13,601 bases of DNA, taken from Phosphoribacter sp044220725 (lineage in GTDB: Bacteria > Actinomycetota > Actinomycetes > Actinomycetales > Dermatophilaceae). Every line of letters starts with the position of its first letter. Position 1 is the first letter of the stretch. Shown here in pieces: positions 1 to 8,210 of the stretch. Both the position numbers and the translations under genes were made by a program. The stretch lies in assembly GCA_044220725.1 (NCBI GenBank), contig JBGAQN010000065.1, positions 1-13,601 on the forward strand, in the 5' to 3' direction. Below the pieces are notes generated by a model. That model had not been told where the DNA came from and did not search any database. It saw only the letters and a list, made by a program, of their open reading frames with translations.

Positions 1-1763
<1,763 letters not shown>

Positions 1764-1767
<4 letters not shown>

Positions 1768-2459
1768 CCCACTCGCACGAGCGCGAGCAGGACACCGATG
1801 GGACGGAGGGGCGGGGCCATCACGGTCCCGCCCATCCGGGCGATCGCAGTTCAGCGGAGCCGGGGGGCTTCGACGAATACGACCACCCGGAGTATGCCGC
1901 GCCGACCGCCGCCGCCCCGCCCGCGGGCGATGGCGGGGCGGTCGGCATACCGGTCGTGTCGGACGGGACAGCAGCCCAAGGTGACGGTGCCGAGCCGTCC
2001 CTCATACCGCTCCTCGCCCCGCTGACTGGCGACGCAGCCCTGGCAGCCGAACGGCTCGAGGACCTGCGCCGCTTGCAGGCCGAATATGTCAACTACAAGA
2101 AGCGGGTCGACCGCGACCGCTCGGTCGCGCGCGACCAAGGCATCAGCCATGTGCTGGAGTCAATGCTTCCGGTGCTCGACGAGATCCATCTCGCGCGCGA
2201 GCACGGCGACCTCGACTCGGGGCCGGCAGCGACCATCGTCGACAAACTGGAGGCCGTGCTTGCCAAGCTCGGCATCGAGCGGTTCGGGGCGCCCGGGGAC
2301 GAGTTCGACCCCAACCACCACGAGGCACTGATGCGGCTGGAGTCCGACCTGCCCGAGGGAACGACGGCCACGACGGTCGTCCAGGTGCTCCAACCCGGCT
2401 ACCGGATGGGCGAGCGGATCGTTCGCGCAGCCCGGGTGGCCGTCGCGGATCCCCAATAA
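1764..2459 (+). CDS. grpE: Nucleotide exchange factor GrpE
   Basis: GrpE releases ADP from DnaK and so resets the chaperone cycle. The 231-residue product begins with about 85 low-complexity, Gly/Pro/His/Asp-rich, probably disordered residues, followed by a long dimerisation helix (about 92-150, including QAEYVNYKKRVDRDR) and the C-terminal beta domain with the signature ERFGAPGDEFDPNHHEALM (172-190) and PGYRMGERIVRAARV. The GTG start overlaps the dnaK stop as GTGA, with a GAGG Shine-Dalgarno sequence inside dnaK 7 nt upstream, so translational coupling to dnaK is likely. The disordered N-terminus is longer than in E. coli GrpE, as is usual in actinomycetes. Confidence 0.97.
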
Positions 2460-2478
2460 CAGCAACAGGTTTCACCGG

Positions 2479-2486
2479 AAGGAGGG
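2479..2486 (+). promoter_or_regulatory. Strong ribosome binding site of dnaJ
   Basis: AAGGAGGG, a near-perfect anti-Shine-Dalgarno match, lies 9 nt before the dnaJ ATG. It fixes the start at 2496 and is the strongest such site I saw in the window. It suggests independent translation of dnaJ within the heat-shock operon. Confidence 0.85.
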
Positions 2487-2495
2487 TGCGTCGGA

Positions 2496-3539
2496 ATGGC
2501 GAGTCAGGACTGGCTGTCGAAGGACTTCTACCGGGTGCTCGGCGTGCCCAAGGACGCCGACGACGCGACCATCAAGAAGGCCTACCGCAAGCTCGCCCGC
2601 AAGCTGCACCCCGACCAGAACGCCGGGGACGCCAAGGCCGAGGAGCGCTTCAAGGAGATCGGCGAGGCGTATGCCGTGTTGTCCGATCCCGAGGAACGTC
2701 GCCAGTACGACCAGATCCGGGCGATGACCACGGGTGGCGCCCGGTTCACGGCCGGACCCGGCGGTGCCGGAGGCGGCTTCGAGGACATCTTCTCGGGGAT
2801 GTTCGGCGGTGGGACCGGGCCGAACGTGCGGTTCAGCACGGGCGGTCGCGGACCGGGCGGTGCTGGTGGGGCCGGTCCGGATCTGCAGGACCTGCTCGGT
2901 GGGCTCTTCGGCGGCGCCGGTGGGCCGGCCGGGGCAGGCGGTTTCGGAGCCGATCCCTATGGGGGCTTCGGCGCCCCGCACGGCCCTCGTCGTGGTGCCG
3001 ACGTGTCGGCGCGCACAACGATCGACTTCCGCCAGGCCGTCCAGGGAGACACCGTGACCCTGACCAGCGGCGACGGCGGCCGGGTGACGACGCGAATCCC
3101 GGCCGGTGTCAAGGACGGTCAGAAGATCAGGCTGCGCGGCAAGGGCCAATCGGGTGGACCCGGCGGCGAGCCGGGTGACCTCATCCTCACGGTGGCCGTG
3201 GCGCCCCACCCGGTCTTCGGGCGCGACGGCAACAACCTCACGGTCGACCTCCCGGTGACCTTCGTCGAGGCTGCGCTCGGGGCCACCGTCTCGGTGCCGA
3301 CTCTCTCCGGCGACGCCGTCCGGGTCAAGGTTGCCCCCGGCACTCCGAGTGGACGAGTGCTGCGGATCAAGGGACGAGGGGTCAAGCACGCGTCAGGTGA
3401 CGGCGACCTGTTGGCCAAGGTCCAGATCGTCGTCCCGCAACGCCTCACCGACGAGGCCCGCGAAGCTCTCGAACGACTGGCGGCTCAGGAGGACGGCACC
3501 GACCCCCGGGCCGAGCTGTTTGCCAAGGCCAGCACGTGA
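2496..3539 (+). CDS. dnaJ: DnaJ/Hsp40 co-chaperone lacking the zinc-finger domain
   Basis: J-domain co-chaperone that stimulates DnaK ATPase and delivers substrates. Of 347 residues, 1-72 form the J domain with the invariant HPD at 38-40, 79-166 are a very Gly/Phe-rich linker (GGFEDIFSGMFGGG, DLLGGLFGG), and about 168-325 are the two C-terminal beta domains (IDFRQAVQGDTVTL, GVKDGQKIRLRGKG, LTVDLPVTFVEAALGATVSVPTL). The four CxxCxGxG zinc-binding repeats expected between these in classical DnaJ are absent, and the protein has no cysteine at all, so it is a class II (CbpA/DnaJ2-like) co-chaperone. It follows grpE after 36 bp with a strong ribosome binding site. Its place in the dnaK operon makes it the likely main DnaK partner here; a zinc-finger DnaJ may exist elsewhere in the genome. 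Confidence 0.95.
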   Translation: MASQDWLSKDFYRVLGVPKDADDATIKKAYRKLARKLHPDQNAGDAKAEERFKEIGEAYAVLSDPEERRQYDQIRAMTTGGARFTAGPGGAGGGFEDIFSGMFGGGTGPNVRFSTGGRGPGGAGGAGPDLQDLLGGLFGGAGGPAGAGGFGADPYGGFGAPHGPRRGADVSARTTIDFRQAVQGDTVTLTSGDGGRVTTRIPAGVKDGQKIRLRGKGQSGGPGGEPGDLILTVAVAPHPVFGRDGNNLTVDLPVTFVEAALGATVSVPTLSGDAVRVKVAPGTPSGRVLRIKGRGVKHASGDGDLLAKVQIVVPQRLTDEAREALERLAAQEDGTDPRAELFAKAST

Positions 3540-3577
3540 CGGGCGCGCCATGACCACCCGGTCGGGGGGGTGAGGAC

Positions 3578-4045
3578 GTGTTCGGCGAGACCTCCACCGG
3601 GCCTGCGCGGGCGGCATACCAGCTGGCCGACGACACCCCCGTCTTCGTCATCTCGGTCGCCGCCCAACTGGCCGGGATGCACTCGCAGACCCTGCGGCAA
3701 TACGACCGGCTCGGGCTGGTCACCCCGTCTCGCACCCGCGGCGGCGGCCGGCGTTACTCGGCGCGTGATGTCTCCCTGTTGCGTGAAGTCCAGCGGCTAT
3801 CCCAAGAGGAGGGCGTGAGCCTGGCCGGGATCCAGCGAATCCTCGCCCTGGAGAACCAGGTTGCCACGCTGCGGGCTCAGGTCGAGCACCTGGCCCGAGC
3901 GCTTGACGCTTCCCGGGTCCGGGCCGGCGACCGGGTCTTCGCGGCGGGCCCGCAGGGGAACATCGTCGCCATGCGCCCCGGTCAGCGCCCGGCCCGGCCC
4001 GCCCCGCAAGCCCAGGCCCTGGTCCTCTGGCGTCCCCAGCGCTGA
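3578..4045 (+). CDS. hspR: Heat-shock repressor HspR (MerR family)
   Basis: Autoregulatory repressor of the actinobacterial dnaK operon that binds HAIR inverted repeats with DnaK as co-repressor. The 155-residue product has a MerR winged helix at about 22-90 (VFVISVAAQLAGMHSQTLRQYDRLGLVTP, then GGGRRYSARDVSLLREVQ), a short coiled coil (about 90-113, LALENQVATLRAQVEHLARAL) and the short hydrophobic C-terminus ALVLWRPQR seen in actinobacterial HspR. The GTG at 3578 is used because it keeps the residues before the helix-turn-helix; its ribosome site is poor (G-run at 3563-3570, GAGG only 2 nt away), so the exact start is uncertain. The gene lies 38 bp after dnaJ as the last gene of the operon. 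No HAIR-like pair is visible inside the window. Confidence 0.95.
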   Translation: MFGETSTGPARAAYQLADDTPVFVISVAAQLAGMHSQTLRQYDRLGLVTPSRTRGGGRRYSARDVSLLREVQRLSQEEGVSLAGIQRILALENQVATLRAQVEHLARALDASRVRAGDRVFAAGPQGNIVAMRPGQRPARPAPQAQALVLWRPQR

Positions 4046-4069
4046 GACCCGCCCTGGAGCGACTCTGGC

Positions 4070-5380
4070 GTGTCGGCGCATCTCGGACTTAGGCTTGCCT
4101 TCGTGGCGGACGAAAGCGGGCGGACGTCCACGTGGCGGGGGCGCGACATGCATGCCTGGGGAGCCGCGCTGGGCGGAACCACCGCGTGGCTGGGTGTCGT
4201 GCTCAGTGCTGCCCTCAACTACCGAAGGGCCACCGTGCCTTTCCTGTGGTGGGTCCTGTGCGTGGTCGTCTTGGTGTGCTTCCTGGCCCTCAGCGGCAAC
4301 GCTGTGCGAAGGAGTCGGCGTGATCGGTTGATCTTTGCCGTTCTCACGCTGTCGGCCATCGGTGCGAACGCGGTGTGGGGTGCCGACCTCATGTCCGGAG
4401 TGCTCCTTGTCCTTGTGGCCGGGATGGCCGGGTGGGTCTTGTCGACCCGAGCAACCGCCGTCTTGATGCTGTCGTTGACCGCGGCGCTGGCGATTCTTCT
4501 CGCCCTTCAGAATGCGACCGTCGTCTGGGCGTTGCTCTATGGGACGTTGTTGTTCTTCGCCGCCCTCATGGTCAACGTCGTCGTCCGGGAGCAAGCGGCC
4601 CGTCGGGAAGCGGCTGACGTCGCGGCCCAACTGGAGTTGGCCAACGCCCAGCTCACCGAGTCGAACGCAGCCCTGCGCCGGGCCCAAGAGCGGCTGGCAG
4701 CGGCCAGCAAGGCCGAGGAGCGACTGCGAATTTCGCGCGACCTGCACGACGGGATGGGCAACCAACTCACCGCTTTGTCCCTGCAACTGGATCTGCTCGG
4801 TCGCCACGTCGACGGCCCGGCCCAACTGCATCTGCGACAGGCCCAGAGCCTGGCCACCGAGCTGTTGCAGGACACCCGCGGCATCGTCAGCCATCTGCGG
4901 GGAGGTCGGTCTTCGCCACGAGACCAGATCGCCCGGTTGGCGCGGTCGTTACCGTCACCCGAGACCTCGCTGGACCTCGATGAGGGCCTGGACCGAGCCC
5001 CGGGAGCCGTTGGCGAAACGATTGTTCGCGTCGTCCAGGAAAGTCTGACCAACGCTGCTCGGCACGCCGGGGCCGATCGCGCGTGGGTGACGATCACGCG
5101 TGCCGCTGGCGCAATCACCGTCCAGGTGCGCGACAACGGCCGTGGGGTCGCGTCGGTGACGCCTGGCAACGGCTTGGCCGGGATGACCGAACGGGTGGCG
5201 GCGCAAGGCGGTGACGTCGAGTTCAGCAGCGCGCCCGGGGCTGGTTTCACGGTGATCGCGCGGATTCCGCTCGACCCCGCCGGGGCTGAACCAACCGATG
5301 CGACGACCGCGGACCGCGAGGTCAATCGGTCGATGGCCGCGCCAGCACCGTCGGCTCCCCTCGATAGCCTGGTGCGATGA
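4070..5380 (+). CDS. Membrane sensor histidine kinase, NarL/DegS type (HisKA_3 + HATPase_c)
   Basis: Two-component sensor kinase of unknown stimulus. Numbered from the GTG at 4070 (436 residues), about 34-170 contain five or six hydrophobic membrane segments without a sizeable extracellular domain. A charged coiled coil (about 175-218) follows, then the dimerisation/phosphoacceptor motif ISRDLHDGMGNQLTALSLQL with phospho-His H226, an N-box QESLTNAARHAGA (323-335), VRDNGRGV and GNGLAGMTERVAAQGG. The C-terminal 35 residues are probably disordered. GGAG lies 10 nt before GTG 4070; GTG 4103 (preceded by TAGGCT at 4090-4095, possible leaderless start) and ATG 4148 are alternative starts that keep all membrane segments. 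No LuxR-type response regulator is adjacent: hspR lies upstream, and larC begins inside the kinase stop (ATGA). The family call is secure; the ligand is unknown. Confidence 0.92.
   Translation: MSAHLGLRLAFVADESGRTSTWRGRDMHAWGAALGGTTAWLGVVLSAALNYRRATVPFLWWVLCVVVLVCFLALSGNAVRRSRRDRLIFAVLTLSAIGANAVWGADLMSGVLLVLVAGMAGWVLSTRATAVLMLSLTAALAILLALQNATVVWALLYGTLLFFAALMVNVVVREQAARREAADVAAQLELANAQLTESNAALRRAQERLAAASKAEERLRISRDLHDGMGNQLTALSLQLDLLGRHVDGPAQLHLRQAQSLATELLQDTRGIVSHLRGGRSSPRDQIARLARSLPSPETSLDLDEGLDRAPGAVGETIVRVVQESLTNAARHAGADRAWVTITRAAGAITVQVRDNGRGVASVTPGNGLAGMTERVAAQGGDVEFSSAPGAGFTVIARIPLDPAGAEPTDATTADREVNRSMAAPAPSAPLDSLVR
5365..5370 (+). promoter_or_regulatory. Possible -10 element for a leaderless larC transcript
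   Basis: TAGCCT (TAnnnT pattern) ends 6 nt before the larC ATG, which has no Shine-Dalgarno sequence in front of it. Such spacing places the transcription start at the A of ATG. The bases also encode the last codons of the upstream kinase and no convincing -35 hexamer is seen, so this could be coincidence; translational coupling through the ATGA overlap is the alternative. Confidence 0.35.
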
Positions 5381-6639
5381 CGGGTCAGCCAACCCGTCGC
5401 GCCAACGAGAGCCGCAGTTCGCGTCATCTGTGGATCGACGCCTCGGCAGGCGTGGCCGGCGACATGCTCCTCGGCGCGCTTCTCGACGCGGGCGCCAACC
5501 TCGATTCGGTATGCCGTGCCGTCGAGGCGGTCCTCCCACAAACGGTGCAGGTTCTCATGTCGCGGGTGCAGCGGGCCGGGCTGGCCGCACTCAAGGTCGA
5601 CGTCGACACCCGCCACGACGAGCACCCGCATCGCGCCTGGTCGAGCCTGCGCGACACCGTGACGGCGGCAGAACTGCCCGACCGGGTCCGCCGGGATGCC
5701 CTGGCTGTGTTCGGTCGGCTGGCCGAGGCGGAAGGTGCGGTGCACGGCATACCGGCTGACGAGGTCGAGTTCCACGAGGTCGGGGCGTGGGACTCCGTCG
5801 CCGACATCGTTGGGGTGTGTGCCGCGCTGGCTGACCTAGAGGTGGCCACGCTGAGCGTCAGCCCGATCGCGCTCGGGTCGGGATCGGTGTGGGCCGCCCA
5901 CGGGCGCCTGCCCGTGCCGACCCCCGCGGTGCTGCAGATGGTGACCGACTGGCAGGTCCGGGCCGGTGGCGACGGGGAGTTGGCGACCCCGACCGGCGTC
6001 GCGCTGCTGACCGCGCTCGCGACCGACCAGGGCCCGTTGCCGGCGATGCGGGTGGTGACCTCCGGAGTCGGCGCGGGCACCCGCGACCCTGACGACCACG
6101 CCAACGTCGTCCGCGTCGTCCTGGGCGAGCGGGCCACCCCGCTGGCCACTGTCGTTGCACCCGGCCCGACGATGGTGGTGCTGGAGACCAACGTCGACGA
6201 CCTCGACCCGCGGGTCTGGCCGACCGTGCTCGCGGCCCTGCTCGACGCGGGAGCCGCGGATGCGTGGCTCACGCCCATCCTCATGAAGAAGGGCCGTCCG
6301 GCCCACACGCTGTCTGTCCTTGCCTCACCTGAACGGCGAGAACAATTGCGAGACAACGTCTTTCAACTCACCTCGACGTTGGGGATCCGTGAGCACGAGG
6401 TATGCCGTCCGGCCCTGGACCGCTCGTGGGTCCCGCTTGACGTGCTCGGACAACAGGTCCAGGTCAAGGTCGGCAGCCGTGCCGGAGTTATCGTCCACGC
6501 GATGCCCGAGTTCGACGACGTGGTGGCAGCCGCACGTGCCCTCGACGTCCCGGTGGTCGATCTGCTCGAGCAGGCCCGCGCCGCTGCCGTGGCCGCCGGT
6601 CTGGTCCCCGGGGCCGACATTCAGGGCGCAGCGATCTGA
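5377..6639 (+). CDS. larC: Nickel insertion protein LarC (NPN cofactor biosynthesis)
   Basis: CTP-dependent cyclometallase that inserts Ni into the pincer nucleotide in the last step of NPN cofactor synthesis. The 420-residue product covers both halves of the family. The LarC1 part (about 17-250) has IDASAGVAGDMLLGALLDAG (20-39), EVEFHEVGAWDSVADIVG (129-146), GSGSVWAAHGRLPVPTPAV and ATPTGVALL. The LarC2 part (about 265-405) has LETNVDDLDPRVWPTVL, LMKKGRPAH (302-310) and the terminal domain around VKVGSRAGVIVHAMPEFDDV. It is one uninterrupted frame, unlike L. plantarum where the two halves are joined by programmed frameshifting. The ATG overlaps the kinase stop by 4 bp and no ribosome site is seen. 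The 3' end overlaps the 3' end of larB by 19 bp in convergent orientation, leaving no room for a terminator. Confidence 0.95.
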   Translation: MTGQPTRRANESRSSRHLWIDASAGVAGDMLLGALLDAGANLDSVCRAVEAVLPQTVQVLMSRVQRAGLAALKVDVDTRHDEHPHRAWSSLRDTVTAAELPDRVRRDALAVFGRLAEAEGAVHGIPADEVEFHEVGAWDSVADIVGVCAALADLEVATLSVSPIALGSGSVWAAHGRLPVPTPAVLQMVTDWQVRAGGDGELATPTGVALLTALATDQGPLPAMRVVTSGVGAGTRDPDDHANVVRVVLGERATPLATVVAPGPTMVVLETNVDDLDPRVWPTVLAALLDAGAADAWLTPILMKKGRPAHTLSVLASPERREQLRDNVFQLTSTLGIREHEVCRPALDRSWVPLDVLGQQVQVKVGSRAGVIVHAMPEFDDVVAAARALDVPVVDLLEQARAAAVAAGLVPGADIQGAAI

Positions 6640-7319
6640 GCGGCGAGGTGTCCGCCGCCGTAGCCGTTGTCGATGTTGACCACACCGATCCCGGGCGCGC
6701 ACGCGTTGAGCATCGACAACAGCGCCGCCACCCCACCGAACGAGGTCCCATAACCCACCGAGGTCGGCACTGCGACGACCGGCCCGCAGACCAGCCCGGC
6801 GACGACCGCAGGAAGGGCGCCGTCCATGCCTGCGACGACGACGATGGCTCGGGCCGAGCGCAGCAAGTCCAGGTGCCCGATGACCCGATGCAGTCCGGCC
6901 ACGCCGACATCGACAACGAGCTCCGCGGGCCGACCGAGATGCCGGGCCGTCAACAAGGCCTCGCGCGCGACGGGCAGGTCGGAGGTCCCCGCCGCGCAGA
7001 CGACGACGAGTCCGCCGGTCGGTTCAGGTCGGCGCGGCGGCCAGACGAGCAGCCGCGCGATCTCGTCGTGGAACGCGTCGGGGAGCACACGGCATACCGC
7101 AGCCGCGTGGTCCGCACCCGCTCGGGTGAAGATCGTCGGTCGGTCGTCTGCGCGCTCGCGGATCGCGCGCGCGATGTCCTGCACCTGAGCAGGAGTCTTG
7201 CCCTCGCAGTAGACCGCCTCGGGATAGCCGCGTCGGTCGGCGCGCTCGAAGTCGAGCCGGTGGTCGGGACCGTCGGAACCGACGGCGCCCGTCCCCGAGC
7301 TCGCCCCAGCGTCAGCCAT
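6621..7319 (-). CDS. larB: Pyridinium-3,5-biscarboxylic acid mononucleotide synthase LarB
   Basis: First NPN cofactor enzyme: carboxylates C5 of the pyridine ring of nicotinic acid adenine dinucleotide and releases AMP, giving P2CMN. The product is 232 residues. The N-terminal half has the family segments ADRRGYPEAVYCEGKTP (27-43) and PTIFTRAGADHAAAV. The C-terminal half is a PurE (AIR carboxylase)-like fold with VVVCAAGTSDLPVAREAL, GMDGALPAVVAGLVCGPVVA and PTSVGYGTSFGG. C207 in LNACAPGIGVVNIDNGYGGG is the expected equivalent of the cysteine that forms the covalent intermediate in L. plantarum LarB. The start overlaps the larE 3' end by 8 nt, with GAGG 6 nt upstream, so it is cotranscribed and probably translationally coupled with larE. 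The first 20 residues are low-complexity. Confidence 0.95.
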   Translation of the reverse strand: MADAGASSGTGAVGSDGPDHRLDFERADRRGYPEAVYCEGKTPAQVQDIARAIRERADDRPTIFTRAGADHAAAVCRVLPDAFHDEIARLLVWPPRRPEPTGGLVVVCAAGTSDLPVAREALLTARHLGRPAELVVDVGVAGLHRVIGHLDLLRSARAIVVVAGMDGALPAVVAGLVCGPVVAVPTSVGYGTSFGGVAALLSMLNACAPGIGVVNIDNGYGGGHLAAQIAAP

Positions 7320-8157
7320 GACGGACCTCGACGAGATCCAGCGTGAACGCCCCCGACTGGATGCCGGCCAGATCGATGGCGACGAAACGGAATCCCGCGG
7401 CCTGCACTCCCGCGAGCAGCGCGTCGCGGACCGGAGCGGCCATGGCCCGCTCGAGGTCGGAGGCGAGCAGCTCGACCCGCGCGACCTGCCCGTGGTGGCG
7501 CACCCGACAGTCGGCGAAGCCGAGGTTGCGCACAGCCCGCTCGGCCCGGTCGATCTGACGCAACCGCTCGGGCGTTACCGGCTCGTGGTGGGGCACGCGG
7601 GAGGCCAGGCATGGCGCGGCCGGTTTGTCGGCGACGGGCAGATCGAGGTGCCGGGCCACCTCGCGGACCTCGACCTTGGTCAGGCCGACCGTCGCCAGGG
7701 GACGCAGCACCTCGTGCTCGGCGGCCGCCTTCGACCCCGGGCGATCGATGCGTTGCGCGTCATCCGCGTTCTCGCCGTAAGCGATTGCCGTCAATCCCTC
7801 GATCGGCGCCACCTCCGCGGCGATGGTCGCGAAGAGCTCGTCCTTGCAGTGATAGCACCGGTCGGGACCGTTCGCCTGGTATGCCGGTCGGTCACCTTCC
7901 CGGGTCGCCACCTCGACCAGTCGCGCACCGATGAGCTCGGCTGCGGCCTTGGCTGCGCTGTGTTCGTCGGAGGCCAGGCTGGGGGAGACCCCGAGGATGG
8001 CGACCACGCGGTCCGGCCCTAACGCCTCGACGGCCAGCGCGAGCAAGACCGCCGAATCGACCCCGCCGGAGAAAGCGACGCCCAATCGCCCGACGCGGGA
8101 CAGGTCCCGGACCACGCGGTCGGCCTTTGCGGCGGTCGCGGGGCGCAGGGGCGGCAT
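7312..8157 (-). CDS. larE: Pincer-nucleotide sulfur transferase LarE (three-cysteine type)
   Basis: ATP-dependent PP-loop sulfur transferase that adenylates the P2CMN carboxylates and converts them to thiocarboxylates. From the ATG at 8157 it is 281 residues. It has the PP-loop AFSGGVDSAVLLALAVEALG (SGGVDS 30-35), GPDRCYHCKDELFATIA with C101 and C104, AYGENADDAQ (126-135) and KPAAPCLASRVPHHEPVT with C183, the position of the sacrificial cysteine in L. plantarum LarE. A CxxC plus the CLASR cysteine is the pattern expected of [4Fe-4S]-dependent, potentially catalytic LarE proteins. A longer frame reaches 8352 but would run 142 bp into the uidA 3' end and adds non-conserved Pro/Arg-rich residues, so 8157 is preferred. 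It lies 53 bp after uidA on the same strand, with no Shine-Dalgarno sequence. Confidence 0.93.
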   Translation of the reverse strand: MPPLRPATAAKADRVVRDLSRVGRLGVAFSGGVDSAVLLALAVEALGPDRVVAILGVSPSLASDEHSAAKAAAELIGARLVEVATREGDRPAYQANGPDRCYHCKDELFATIAAEVAPIEGLTAIAYGENADDAQRIDRPGSKAAAEHEVLRPLATVGLTKVEVREVARHLDLPVADKPAAPCLASRVPHHEPVTPERLRQIDRAERAVRNLGFADCRVRHHGQVARVELLASDLERAMAAPVRDALLAGVQAAGFRFVAIDLAGIQSGAFTLDLVEVRHG

Positions 8158-8174
8158 ACCGGGGAGTATGCCGC
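8151..8174. repeat. Perfect 9-bp inverted repeat over the larE start codon
   Basis: Arms GCGGCATAC (8151-8159) and GTATGCCGC (8166-8174) are separated by the six bases CGGGGA. On the minus strand the second arm contains the larE ATG (8157-8155). The structure could be a protein-binding operator or an RNA hairpin that hides the larE start in transcripts coming from uidA. No T-tract follows on the minus strand, so it does not look like an intrinsic terminator. Both arms are copies of the GTATGCC word that recurs across the window. Confidence 0.75.
8165..8170 (-). promoter_or_regulatory. Possible -10 element for leaderless larE transcript
   Basis: CATACT on the minus strand, five of six bases of TATACT, lies 7 nt before the larE ATG and has no Shine-Dalgarno sequence between. 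The spacing fits a leaderless start at the ATG. No clear -35 hexamer is seen 17-18 bp upstream. It overlaps one arm and part of the loop of the inverted repeat at 8151-8174. Confidence 0.35.
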
Positions 8175-8210
8175 GTCGCGCGGCGGGTGGGACGGCTGCG
8201 GCTGGTGAAC

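Noticed and set aside
3540..4069. A HAIR operator (CTTGAGT-N7-ACTCAAG) for HspR
   Set aside because: I looked for it around hspR and in the other gaps and saw none; it would normally lie upstream of dnaK, outside the window.
4091..4100. AGGC-tt-GCCT inverted repeat near the kinase start, with a resemblance to a DtxR/IdeR iron box
   Set aside because: Only 4-bp arms, and the flanks do not match the 19-bp iron-box consensus; the TAGGCT part is better explained as a possible -10.
6600..6660. Intrinsic terminator between convergent larC and larB
   Set aside because: The genes overlap by 19 bp and no stem-loop followed by a T-run is visible on either strand.
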